Part shown: positions 7,015 through 13,519 of the stretch, piece by piece
Layout: each line of letters begins with the position of its first letter
Position numbering within the stretch: position 1 is the stretch's first letter
Assembly: GCA_964432875.1 (NCBI GenBank)
Contig: CAYSPJ010000100.1
Coordinates: forward strand, 1-18,939
Direction of reading: 5' to 3'
DNA from: JACJYE01 sp964432875
GTDB lineage: Bacteria; Bacteroidota; Bacteroidia; Chitinophagales; Saprospiraceae
Length of the DNA stretch: 18,939 nt
Notes under the pieces: generated by a model
What the model saw: the letters and a program-made list of their open reading frames with translations, nothing else
Databases searched by the model: none
What the model was told of the DNA's origin: nothing
Position numbers and translations under genes: made by a program

Positions 7015-8265
7015 ATGCTGACCATAGATCCAATAGAGCAGTTGAGTGAAATCTTAGAGGCTTTAGGCCAGACACTGGACATCTCAAAATCCCAGTATGA
7101 AGCTGCGGTTAAAAGCTACCAATATGTCGGAGAATGGCTGGCGAAAACAGGATCCCCTCTAGTGATATACAGGCCTGAAGTTTTACCACAAGGTTCTTTT
7201 CTGCTTCAGACAATGATTAAGCCGATTAATGAGGAGGATGATTTGGATGTTGACCTAGTCTGCAAACTGGAGAACATTCTGCCTGGGACGATGACCCAAT
7301 TCATTTTAAAGCAGATGGTCGGCAATCGCTTAAAAGCGAATGAAAGGCTCTCGAACCTTTTGAAGATGCCTGACGGCAGGAGGTGCTGGACACTGCAATA
7401 TGCTGATTCAGCGAAATTCCACATGGATATTTTGCCCTCGGCTGTCGCAGCGGGCTATAACAAGATACTCGAAAAGACTTTCGAGTCAACTATCCTTAAT
7501 GATGTGGATCGTTTAGCTATCTGGATTACAGATAAAGAGTCTGACATTTATAAAGCATCAACAACCCTGAGGCATTGGCCCAAAAGCAACCCTTTTGGTT
7601 ACGCTGTATGGTTTCAGGAACGGTGTGCCATGGCATCAAGGAGCATTAAGCTGATGCAAGAAGGCACAATCCAGGATTTTCCTCAGTACCAACAGAATAA
7701 AATGCCTCTGCAGAGAGTGGTCCAAATTCTGAAACGACATCGGGATATGATGTGGCAGGATAGAGAAGATAAAGAAGATAAGCCCATTTCCATTATTATC
7801 ACCACGCTCGCCGCGAAGGCGTATAATAGGGAGGATAACATCCTCGATGCATTGATCAATGTCCTGGAAAAAATGCCCGAGCACATTGAAGAACGCTGGT
7901 CGGGGCAGCATAACAGAGAAATCAAATGGATTTCTAACCCAGTTAATGGTCAGGAAAACTTTGCTGACAAGTGGCCAGACAACCCTGAAAGGGAAAAAAA
8001 CTTCTATGCTTGGCTGCGACAAGTAAAGGACGATTTAGAAATTGTAATTAAGCAAAGAGGTCAAGGAGTCCAATTCATTGGCAAGGCAATGGAGAAGCCA
8101 TTTGGAAAAGACGCTGCATCAAAGGCTTTGGCTTTATATGGTGAGAGGCTGAGGCAAAAGCGCGAAAGCGGGCTTCTTCATGTCGCTCCACAAACTGGAA
8201 TGGTAGGTTTAGCAGGATTCACCAAGATTCAAAATCACTTATTTTATGGTAAGCAGGAGCAGTAG
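7015..8265 (+). CDS. CBASS cyclic oligonucleotide synthase (CD-NTase)
   Basis: The 416-residue protein has the nucleotidyltransferase signature of cGAS/DncV-like enzymes. PQGSF at about 58-62 is followed by the metal-binding pair D78-V-D80 within DDLDVDLVC, and a third acidic residue, D138, lies in KFHMDILPS. Upon phage infection such enzymes join nucleotides into a cyclic di- or trinucleotide that activates an effector. The product cannot be told from sequence. The C-terminus reads NHLFYGKQEQ: an FYG that looks like the acceptor end used by CBASS conjugation is followed by four extra residues. The E2-like gene overlaps its end by 20 bases, and a Cap5 effector follows, confirming a type II CBASS context. 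Confidence 0.92.
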   Translation: MLTIDPIEQLSEILEALGQTLDISKSQYEAAVKSYQYVGEWLAKTGSPLVIYRPEVLPQGSFLLQTMIKPINEEDDLDVDLVCKLENILPGTMTQFILKQMVGNRLKANERLSNLLKMPDGRRCWTLQYADSAKFHMDILPSAVAAGYNKILEKTFESTILNDVDRLAIWITDKESDIYKASTTLRHWPKSNPFGYAVWFQERCAMASRSIKLMQEGTIQDFPQYQQNKMPLQRVVQILKRHRDMMWQDREDKEDKPISIIITTLAAKAYNREDNILDALINVLEKMPEHIEERWSGQHNREIKWISNPVNGQENFADKWPDNPEREKNFYAWLRQVKDDLEIVIKQRGQGVQFIGKAMEKPFGKDAASKALALYGERLRQKRESGLLHVAPQTGMVGLAGFTKIQNHLFYGKQEQ

Positions 8266-8677
8266 GACGTCTCTCATCATACAAGAGAAGGCACTTAAAG
8301 CGGCTTTCCCAGAATCTGAAGTGAAGCGCTACCGCGAAAAATCTTTGGTTTGGCTGGGCTCCGTTAATCCTTCTCCTCTGAGCGGTACTTATAAACTGAA
8401 GCTCTTTTATGAGAGAAATAAAAAGGTGAAAGTATTTGTGGTTGACCCCAAGCCCCTTGCCTTGGCAGAGGGGCAAAGCAAACTACCACATGTATATTCA
8501 ACCGCCGAGCAGCATCTTTGCCTTTTTTATCCTTATGGGGCAGAATGGAATGCTGACATGCTATATGCCAAAACCATCATCCCTTGGGCTTGTGAATGGC
8601 TTTGCCACTACGAAATATGGGCATGTACTGGCACATGGCATGGCGGAGGGGTTGAACATGGGGAAGAGATCAAATAA
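8246..8677 (+). CDS. Stand-alone E2-like CBASS conjugation protein (type II-short)
   Basis: The 143-residue protein resembles the bacterial E2 family of short type II CBASS operons. The likely catalytic Cys is C92 in the stretch EQHLCLFYP. The C-terminal part has the characteristic IIPWACEWLCHYEIW segment and a final WHGGGVEHG. In related systems this protein joins the C-terminus of the CD-NTase to a target and raises its activity, without the E1 domain and JAB protease of the longer Cap2/Cap3 systems. Neither an E1 nor a Cap3 gene is present here. The ATG at 8246 lies inside the CD-NTase gene (20-base overlap), consistent with coupled translation. Confidence 0.85.
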   Translation: MVSRSSRTSLIIQEKALKAAFPESEVKRYREKSLVWLGSVNPSPLSGTYKLKLFYERNKKVKVFVVDPKPLALAEGQSKLPHVYSTAEQHLCLFYPYGAEWNADMLYAKTIIPWACEWLCHYEIWACTGTWHGGGVEHGEEIK

Positions 8678-8701
8678 AAACTGCTATATTGGGCCGCTTC
8701 G

Positions 8702-8774
8702 GGTTTTGTGCATTTGGGGGAGGTCTTCCTTTTTAGGAAATTTTGAGGGGCGAACGAAGCAAATGCGCAAAACC
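8702..8774. repeat. Long inverted repeat within the CBASS operon
   Basis: GGTTTTGTGCATTT (8702-8715) pairs with AAATGCGCAAAACC (8761-8774) over 14 positions with one G-U pair. The 45-nt interior holds a smaller TTCC/GGAA hairpin. The structure lies in the gap between the E2-like gene and the effector gene. No T-run follows. It may attenuate effector expression, or it may be a small mobile or recombination element; the sequence alone does not tell. Confidence 0.6.
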
Positions 8775-8796
8775 TGACGGCTTGGAGCATGATAAG

Positions 8797-8895
8797 ATGT
8801 TTGATGACGCATTACAGAAAAGGAACTTCATTTTCAATCACTTATACAGGCTGGAGCCTTCTGTGCCGATGAAAAACACTAAGGTTCAAATATGA
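8797..8895 (+). CDS. Possible 32-residue ORF coupled to the effector gene
   Basis: The frame MFDDALQKRN... runs 32 codons and ends with a TGA that overlaps the effector's ATG as ATGA, a common sign of coupled translation. It matches no family I recognise. It could be a leader peptide controlling effector translation, the tail of a gene cut by the inverted repeat just upstream (the frame is open back to 8737), or chance. No ribosome binding site is evident. Confidence 0.3.
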   Translation: MFDDALQKRNFIFNHLYRLEPSVPMKNTKVQI

Positions 8896-10022
8896 GCACC
8901 ACGAAAATACCTGAGAGGATTATCAGGCAACTACTGGTTAGATCTGCTGGGAGATGCCAGTTTCGTGGCTGCAACAAATCCCTCTATCAGGATTTGGTGA
9001 CCAAACGAAACTTTAATCAATCGTATGTAGCCCATATTGTAGCTGATAAACCCAATGGCCCAAGAGGGGATTCAAAACGCTCGAAGCTGTTAGCTAAGAA
9101 TTTGTCCAATCTGATGCTGCTTTGTGACACGCATCATAGGCTGATTGACATAGAAGCAGTAGAGGCTTACCCGGAGTCCTTGCTATTACGCATGAAAACA
9201 GAACATGAAGAGCGAATTGAACGTGTTTCGGCGATATCTCCGGAGATGCAAAGCCATGTAGTCACCTATAAAGCTAACGTTGGGCTTCATACACCTAGCC
9301 TTTCTTATGAAGCGATTAGCGAATTCCTGCTCCCATTTCACTATCCTGCTCAATCCTCGGCGATAGACTTGAGCTTGAGCAACAGCCCACAACGAGACAA
9401 AGATGACAGCTTCTGGAAAACGGAACTAGAAAACCTAGAGACTCAATTTACGGAGCAGCTCCGACCTAAGCTCCGAAGGGGTGAAATTCAACACCTTTCC
9501 ATTTTTGCCTTTGCCCCAATGCCTTTATTGATTCGCTTTGGAGCGTTGATCAGTGACATACAACATGCCGAAATCCATCAACCAGTTCGAGCCCCCAAAA
9601 CATGGAATCTTACTGAAGAAGATATCATGACCGAGTACCAGGTCTCTAAACCAGACATGCCCCACCCTGTCGTTGCCCTGAATATTTCTTTGAGCGCTAC
9701 CATCACAAATGACAGAATAATCAAGGTACTCGGCAAAGAATGCTCAGTCTATACCATTACCATCACTGAGCCTTTCAATGATTTCCTGAAGGCAAAACGA
9801 CAACTTCAAGACTTTAGCATGGCTATCCGAAAGCTTCTGAATGAAATCAAGGTATCATATGGTGCGCAAACGCCCCTGCATATCTTTCCTGCGATGCCTA
9901 TCGCGACGGCAATCGAATTGGGAAGGGTATGGATGCCCAAAGCAGATATGTCTTTGATTATCTATGATGAGAACACCGCCAATAGCGGTTTTTTTAGAGC
10001 ACTAGTACTAAAGAATGAATGA
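8892..10022 (+). CDS. cap5: CBASS effector Cap5: HNH nuclease fused to SAVED domain
   Basis: The 376-residue protein has an N-terminal HNH nuclease (about residues 12-90). C22 and C27 of GRCQFRGC, and C78 with H81/H82 of LCDTHHRLID, are probable zinc ligands. H48 in AHIV is the likely catalytic histidine, and GPRGD and NLSNLMLLC complete the pattern. Residues from about 150 to the end fit the SAVED ligand-sensing domain (HLSIFAFAPMPLLIRFG; later HIFPAMPIATAIELGRVWMPKADMSL, split here by a comma only for reading: HIFPAMPIATAIELG, RVWMPKADMSL). In known Cap5 proteins a cyclic dinucleotide binds SAVED, drives tetramer formation and turns on DNA degradation. Length and both domains appear complete. 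It ends the CBASS operon. Confidence 0.9.
   Translation: MSTTKIPERIIRQLLVRSAGRCQFRGCNKSLYQDLVTKRNFNQSYVAHIVADKPNGPRGDSKRSKLLAKNLSNLMLLCDTHHRLIDIEAVEAYPESLLLRMKTEHEERIERVSAISPEMQSHVVTYKANVGLHTPSLSYEAISEFLLPFHYPAQSSAIDLSLSNSPQRDKDDSFWKTELENLETQFTEQLRPKLRRGEIQHLSIFAFAPMPLLIRFGALISDIQHAEIHQPVRAPKTWNLTEEDIMTEYQVSKPDMPHPVVALNISLSATITNDRIIKVLGKECSVYTITITEPFNDFLKAKRQLQDFSMAIRKLLNEIKVSYGAQTPLHIFPAMPIATAIELGRVWMPKADMSLIIYDENTANSGFFRALVLKNE
9975..9995 (+). terminator. Terminator-like hairpin inside the end of cap5
   Basis: ACCGC (9975-9979) pairs with GCGGT (9985-9989) around a 5-nt loop and runs into a 7-T tract (9989-9995), some 27 bases before the cap5 stop codon. The form is that of a short intrinsic terminator. 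It may be chance coding sequence (SGFF), or may cut back effector mRNA. Confidence 0.35.
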
Positions 10023-10190
10023 TTGGCAAAAAAACAGCCTCCGCAAAAGAATGAAAATGAAAACTATCAAAACGATGATAATCTACGCAAGCCTCTTTTT
10101 CGAGCATCCGGCAAGCAAAAAATCATCTGATAAAAGCCACATCCATAGCAGCCACCCAGCCGCTGCCGCCCACCCCCATTTTTCTAACCC
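10023..10190. other. Right-end spacer of the CBASS cargo
   Basis: No supported gene. A 65-codon frame (10015-10212) crosses it but has odd His/Pro/Ser-rich composition and runs into the hsdS leader, so it is not called. The base composition changes from AT-rich to GC-rich near 10150, just before the repeat shared with 5879-6010 begins. Confidence 0.5.
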
Positions 10191-10326
10191 TCAACCACGC
10201 CACCAATCATGAACGACTCGACCAACACCCCGCCCACTCCCCCGCCTGCCCGCCCGACGCCGCCGGATGGGCACCGCCCCGGCTTCAAAAAGACGCCCTT
10301 GGGGTGGGTGCCGGTGGAGTGGGAGG
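10191..10326 (+). repeat. Direct repeat, right copy (hsdS leader and 5' end)
   Basis: Second copy of 5879-6010, here joined to the intact hsdS gene and free of the 4-base deletion seen in the left copy. It covers 18 bases of leader and about 39 codons of the proline-rich constant N-terminus. Confidence 0.9.
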
Positions 10327-11516
10327 TTAGAACAATAGGGGATACTGCTAAAGTTACCTCAGGCGGAACTCCTGACAGAAAGAGGTCAGAGTATTGGAAT
10401 GGAAATATTCCGTGGATAACGACTTCCCTTATTGACTTTAACGAAATAGAACAAGCGAAAGAATTCATTACTCTAGAGGGGCTCCGTAACTCCTCTACAA
10501 AGATATTTGAGCCGGGGACAATCCTATTGGCCTTATACGGGCAGGGTAAAACCAGAGGTAAAGTTGGTGTGCTTAAGATACAGGCAACTATTAATCAGGC
10601 ATGCGCAGCGATTATTCCAAAAAACATTGTTGATGTTCGGTTTTTTTTTCAATACCTCTGTAAAAGCTACAAGGCTTTAAGAAATCTTAGCAACACGGGA
10701 AATCAAGAAAATCTAAGCGGTGAACTAGTAAAATCCTTTTTAATCCCCCTCCCCCCCCTCCCCGAGCAGCGCCGCATCGCCGCCATCCTCGGGGCCTGGG
10801 ACCGCGCCATCGAGCTGACGCAGGAGCTGCTGCGCGCCAAGGAAAGCCAGAAAAAAGGGCTGATGCAGCGCTTGCTCAGCGGGAAGGTGAGGGTGAGGGG
10901 GGCGGAGGGGGCGTGGAGAGAGGTGATATTTGGAGATTTGGGGACTCCGTTTAGAGGATTAGCTGGTAAAAACAAAGAAGATTTTGGAGAGGGTAAGCCA
11001 TACATCCCGTACCTAAATGTATTCAATAATGACAGAATCGATGCATTAGACCTTGATTTTGTCAAGGTTGGTGCAAATGAAACTCAAAACAGAGTAATCT
11101 ATGGAGATTTGCTCTTTACAGTATCCTCCGAAACGCCTGATGAAGTAGGAATGTCTTCCGTTTTATTGGATGAACTTGGGGAAGTCTACCTGAATAGCTT
11201 TTGCTTCGGATTTCGATTGAACTCATTTGACGTTTTGCATCCGGATTTTGCGAGGTTCCTTTTTAGAGGGGCGGAAATCAGAAAGAAAATTTCAGCGTTA
11301 GCTCAGGGATCAACTCGTTATAATTTGTCAAAAAATCAAATGATGAAAATGTGTTTAGAATTGCCGATTGTAGAAGAGCAAGCCGCCATCGCCCGCATTC
11401 TGTGCGCGGCGGATGCGGAGATCGGGCTGCTGCGGGCGCAGGCAGCGCAGTTGCAGGAGCAGAAGCGGGGGTTGATGCAGCAATTGCTCACCGGTAAAAC
11501 AAGGGTCAAGCCATGA
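10209..11516 (+). CDS. hsdS: Type I restriction-modification specificity subunit S
   Basis: HsdS recognises the bipartite DNA target and anchors HsdM and HsdR. The 435-residue protein has the normal two-half plan. A proline-rich leader (1-39) precedes TRD1 (about 40-180), then a conserved helix (LPPLPEQRRIAAILGAWDRA, ending in GLMQRLLSGK near 217-226), then TRD2 (about 238-385) and a second conserved helix ending in GLMQQLLTGK. Both TRDs are coded by AT-richer DNA than the conserved segments, as expected if TRDs are swapped. A T9 run (10641-10649, coding RFFFQ) and a C8 run (10751-10758) lie in TRD1 and its boundary. The stop overlaps the next gene's ATG (ATGA). Confidence 0.95.
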   Translation: MNDSTNTPPTPPPARPTPPDGHRPGFKKTPLGWVPVEWEVRTIGDTAKVTSGGTPDRKRSEYWNGNIPWITTSLIDFNEIEQAKEFITLEGLRNSSTKIFEPGTILLALYGQGKTRGKVGVLKIQATINQACAAIIPKNIVDVRFFFQYLCKSYKALRNLSNTGNQENLSGELVKSFLIPLPPLPEQRRIAAILGAWDRAIELTQELLRAKESQKKGLMQRLLSGKVRVRGAEGAWREVIFGDLGTPFRGLAGKNKEDFGEGKPYIPYLNVFNNDRIDALDLDFVKVGANETQNRVIYGDLLFTVSSETPDEVGMSSVLLDELGEVYLNSFCFGFRLNSFDVLHPDFARFLFRGAEIRKKISALAQGSTRYNLSKNQMMKMCLELPIVEEQAAIARILCAADAEIGLLRAQAAQLQEQKRGLMQQLLTGKTRVKP

Positions 11517-13177
11517 CAGCCAAGGAACTTGAATACATTCTCCAGCAGCTCCGCAGCCTCGGCGCAGAGAACGAGGTCGCCGAGTTCAAGGAAGCCAAAA
11601 ACAGCTTTGATTTTTCCCGGCTGGGGAAATATTTCTCAGCGCTGAGCAATGAGGCCAACCTGAAAGGCAAGCCCTGCGCTTGGCTCGTCTTTGGTGTTGA
11701 AAACAAGCACCATAGCATAGTCGGCAGCCAATATAGGCCCCAGCGCAAGGACTTGGACAGCCTGAAAAGCGAGATAGCCAATAAAACGACCAACCGGATC
11801 ACCTTCATCGAAATCCACGAATTGGCTCTTCCGGCAGGCAGGGTGGTCATGTTTCAAATACCGGCGGCGCCCAAAGGTTTGCCTATCGCTTTTGATGGAC
11901 ACTATTACGGCAGAGACGGCGAAGCTTTGGCACCGCTCAACCTGGAAGAAATCGAGCGCATCAGGGCGCAGGCTACTGCTGAGGACTGGAGCGCCGCTAT
12001 TGTCCCCCATGCCAGCATAGCAGATTTAGATACTGAGGCCATCAAAGCGGCCAGAGCGTACTTCATCAGCAAGTTCCCCGAAAAGGCGGAAGAAGCAGCA
12101 CAGTGGGATGATGTCACTTTGCTCAATAAAGCCAAAGTGACGATCAAGGGGAAGATCACCCGTGCTGCCATTATATTGTTGGGCAAGGAAGAATCAGAAC
12201 ACTTCCTCAGCCCGGCAGAAGCAAAAATCCGGTGGCTGCTCAAGGATGCCAAAGGCAACGATAAGGATTACCTGATCGTGAGCTGCCCGCTGCTGCTCGC
12301 CATAGACCAGGTGTATGCCAAAATCCGCAATCTGAAATATCGCTATCTCAAAGAGGGCACCTTATTCCCTGATGAAGTAACCCAATATGAGCCTTATACC
12401 ATCCGTGAGGCTTTGAACAATTGCATCGCCCATCAAGACTACACCAAGCATGGCAGGATCAATGTGGTCGAGATGGATGACCAATTGGTCTTTACCAACC
12501 TTGGCACTTTTATTCCCGGCAACGTCGAGCGCGTAGTGAAAGAGGATGCCCCCGAAGAGCATTACCGCAACCGCTTCCTGGCAACCGCCATGTTCAACCT
12601 GAAAATGGTGGATACCGTCGGCGGGGGCATTCGGAAAATGTTCAACTTCCAACGGGAGCGCTTTTTCCCGATGCCAGATTACGATCTTTCGGGAGGAAAA
12701 GTGAAGGTTACAATCACCGGGAAAATCCTCGACATGGACTATGCCCGGCTATTGGCCAGGCACAAGGAACTGACTTTGGAAGAAATCATCATGCTCGATA
12801 AAGTACAGAAAAAGCTGCCTTTAGCCAAGGAGGAAGAAAAGCATTTGAAAGCAAAGAAATTGATAGAGGGCAGGAAGCCGAACTATTTCCTTGCTATTGA
12901 TGTGGCCCAGAAGACTGGACAGAAAGCTGCTTATACCAAGAACAAGGCTTTTGACGACGCATATTATGCCGATTTAATCGAAAAAGCTATCAGAGAACAC
13001 GGTAGTGTGGAGAGAGGAGATGTTGATGAACTCCTATGGAAGAAACTTCCTGATGTGATGAATGACTATCAAAAGAAGAACAAAATCAACAACTTGCTTT
13101 CAAAGATGAGAAAAGCTGGTCGGATAAAAAATGAAGGTACGCTCAAAGAGTCAAGGTGGGTTCTAATAAAGCCGTGA
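11513..13177 (+). CDS. AlbA_2 (Schlafen-type) domain protein with HATPase_c_4-type domain
   Basis: The 554-residue protein begins with an AlbA_2/Schlafen-type domain (about 18-130: EVAEFKEAKNSFDFSRLGKY, then LVFGVEN and YYGRDGEALAPL). Its middle carries a HATPase_c_4-like region like that of RecG-C-terminal-type regulators, with REALNNCIAHQDY at 298-310 and TVGGGIRKMF near 367. The C-terminal part is helical and basic and may be a winged-helix DNA-binding region. Such genes are frequent inside type I RM operons; their role (transcriptional control, or nucleic-acid sensing) is not settled. The ATG overlaps the hsdS stop, so it is translated with hsdS. Three 12-bp tandem repeats begin at the base after its stop codon. 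Confidence 0.8.
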   Translation: MTAKELEYILQQLRSLGAENEVAEFKEAKNSFDFSRLGKYFSALSNEANLKGKPCAWLVFGVENKHHSIVGSQYRPQRKDLDSLKSEIANKTTNRITFIEIHELALPAGRVVMFQIPAAPKGLPIAFDGHYYGRDGEALAPLNLEEIERIRAQATAEDWSAAIVPHASIADLDTEAIKAARAYFISKFPEKAEEAAQWDDVTLLNKAKVTIKGKITRAAIILLGKEESEHFLSPAEAKIRWLLKDAKGNDKDYLIVSCPLLLAIDQVYAKIRNLKYRYLKEGTLFPDEVTQYEPYTIREALNNCIAHQDYTKHGRINVVEMDDQLVFTNLGTFIPGNVERVVKEDAPEEHYRNRFLATAMFNLKMVDTVGGGIRKMFNFQRERFFPMPDYDLSGGKVKVTITGKILDMDYARLLARHKELTLEEIIMLDKVQKKLPLAKEEEKHLKAKKLIEGRKPNYFLAIDVAQKTGQKAAYTKNKAFDDAYYADLIEKAIREHGSVERGDVDELLWKKLPDVMNDYQKKNKINNLLSKMRKAGRIKNEGTLKESRWVLIKP

Positions 13178-13213
13178 TTATTAAAAGGTTTATTAAAAGG
13201 CTTATTAAAAGCC
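13178..13213. repeat. Three 12-bp tandem repeats
   Basis: TTATTAAAAGGT, TTATTAAAAGGC and TTATTAAAAGCC follow one another from the first base after the AlbA_2 gene stop. A fourth partial copy (TATTAAAAGG) lies at 13312-13321. They might bind a regulator of hsdR, or be slippage products of coding sequence: one shifted frame across them reads as a regular KRFIKRLIKSL helix. Confidence 0.75.
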
Positions 13214-13340
13214 TTGCCGAAAAAGCCAAAATAAGTGGCTTTAAATCAAGCCTTTGAGAGAAAGGCAGCAAGTGTTTTGGATTGATTCAGGATTGAGGTT
13301 TTAAGAGAAAGTATTAAAAGGAGCTCCTATGCAAAAAATG

Positions 13341-13360
13341 CCCCGGTTGCAGAACCGGGG
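13341..13360. terminator. CCCCGGTT/AACCGGGG hairpin
   Basis: CCCCGGTT (13341-13348) and AACCGGGG (13353-13360) pair perfectly around GCAG. An A-run (GCAAAAAATG) lies on the left but no T-run on the right. It has the look of a Bacteroidota bidirectional terminator whose right-hand T-run is lost, so plus-strand termination is doubtful. Confidence 0.5.
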
Positions 13361-13479
13361 ACTTGTTGCGGGCCAATCCGGCCATGCGGCCGGACCAGGT
13401 CGGCTTGATACTGAAAAAGTTAAGCAAAAAACCACTACCTTGCAACAAACCCGGCCGAAAACCAGTATAGTACATCAAT

Positions 13480-13498
13480 GGCGCGCCGCAGGCGCGCC
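13480..13498. repeat. Paired GGCGCGCC palindromes upstream of hsdR start
   Basis: GGCGCGCC occurs at 13480-13487 and again at 13491-13498, separated by GCA. The pair can form an 8-bp hairpin with a 3-nt loop, about 20 bases before the preferred hsdR ATG, and could affect its translation. Confidence 0.6.
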
Positions 13499-13519
13499 GG
13501 AATAGACAAACCGCTGCCC

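Larger units (their letters stand above)
13178..13519. other. Structured intergenic region before hsdR
   Basis: This stretch of about 340 bases has no supported gene. Left to right it holds the 12-bp tandem repeats, a perfect 8-bp hairpin (13341-13360), a 7-bp hairpin TCCGGCC/GGCCGGA (13377-13394) and two copies of GGCGCGCC three bases apart (13480-13498). No full Bacteroidota promoter was found, so hsdR may depend on read-through past these structures or on a promoter I cannot recognise. Confidence 0.6.

Noticed and set aside
3600..10190. Transposon, phage or integron origin of the cargos
   Set aside because: No transposase, integrase, terminal inverted repeats or short target-site duplication was found; the flanking repeats are parts of hsd genes instead.
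10015..10212. 65-codon frame overlapping the end of cap5
   Set aside because: Unlikely composition and it runs into the duplicated hsdS leader; probably chance.
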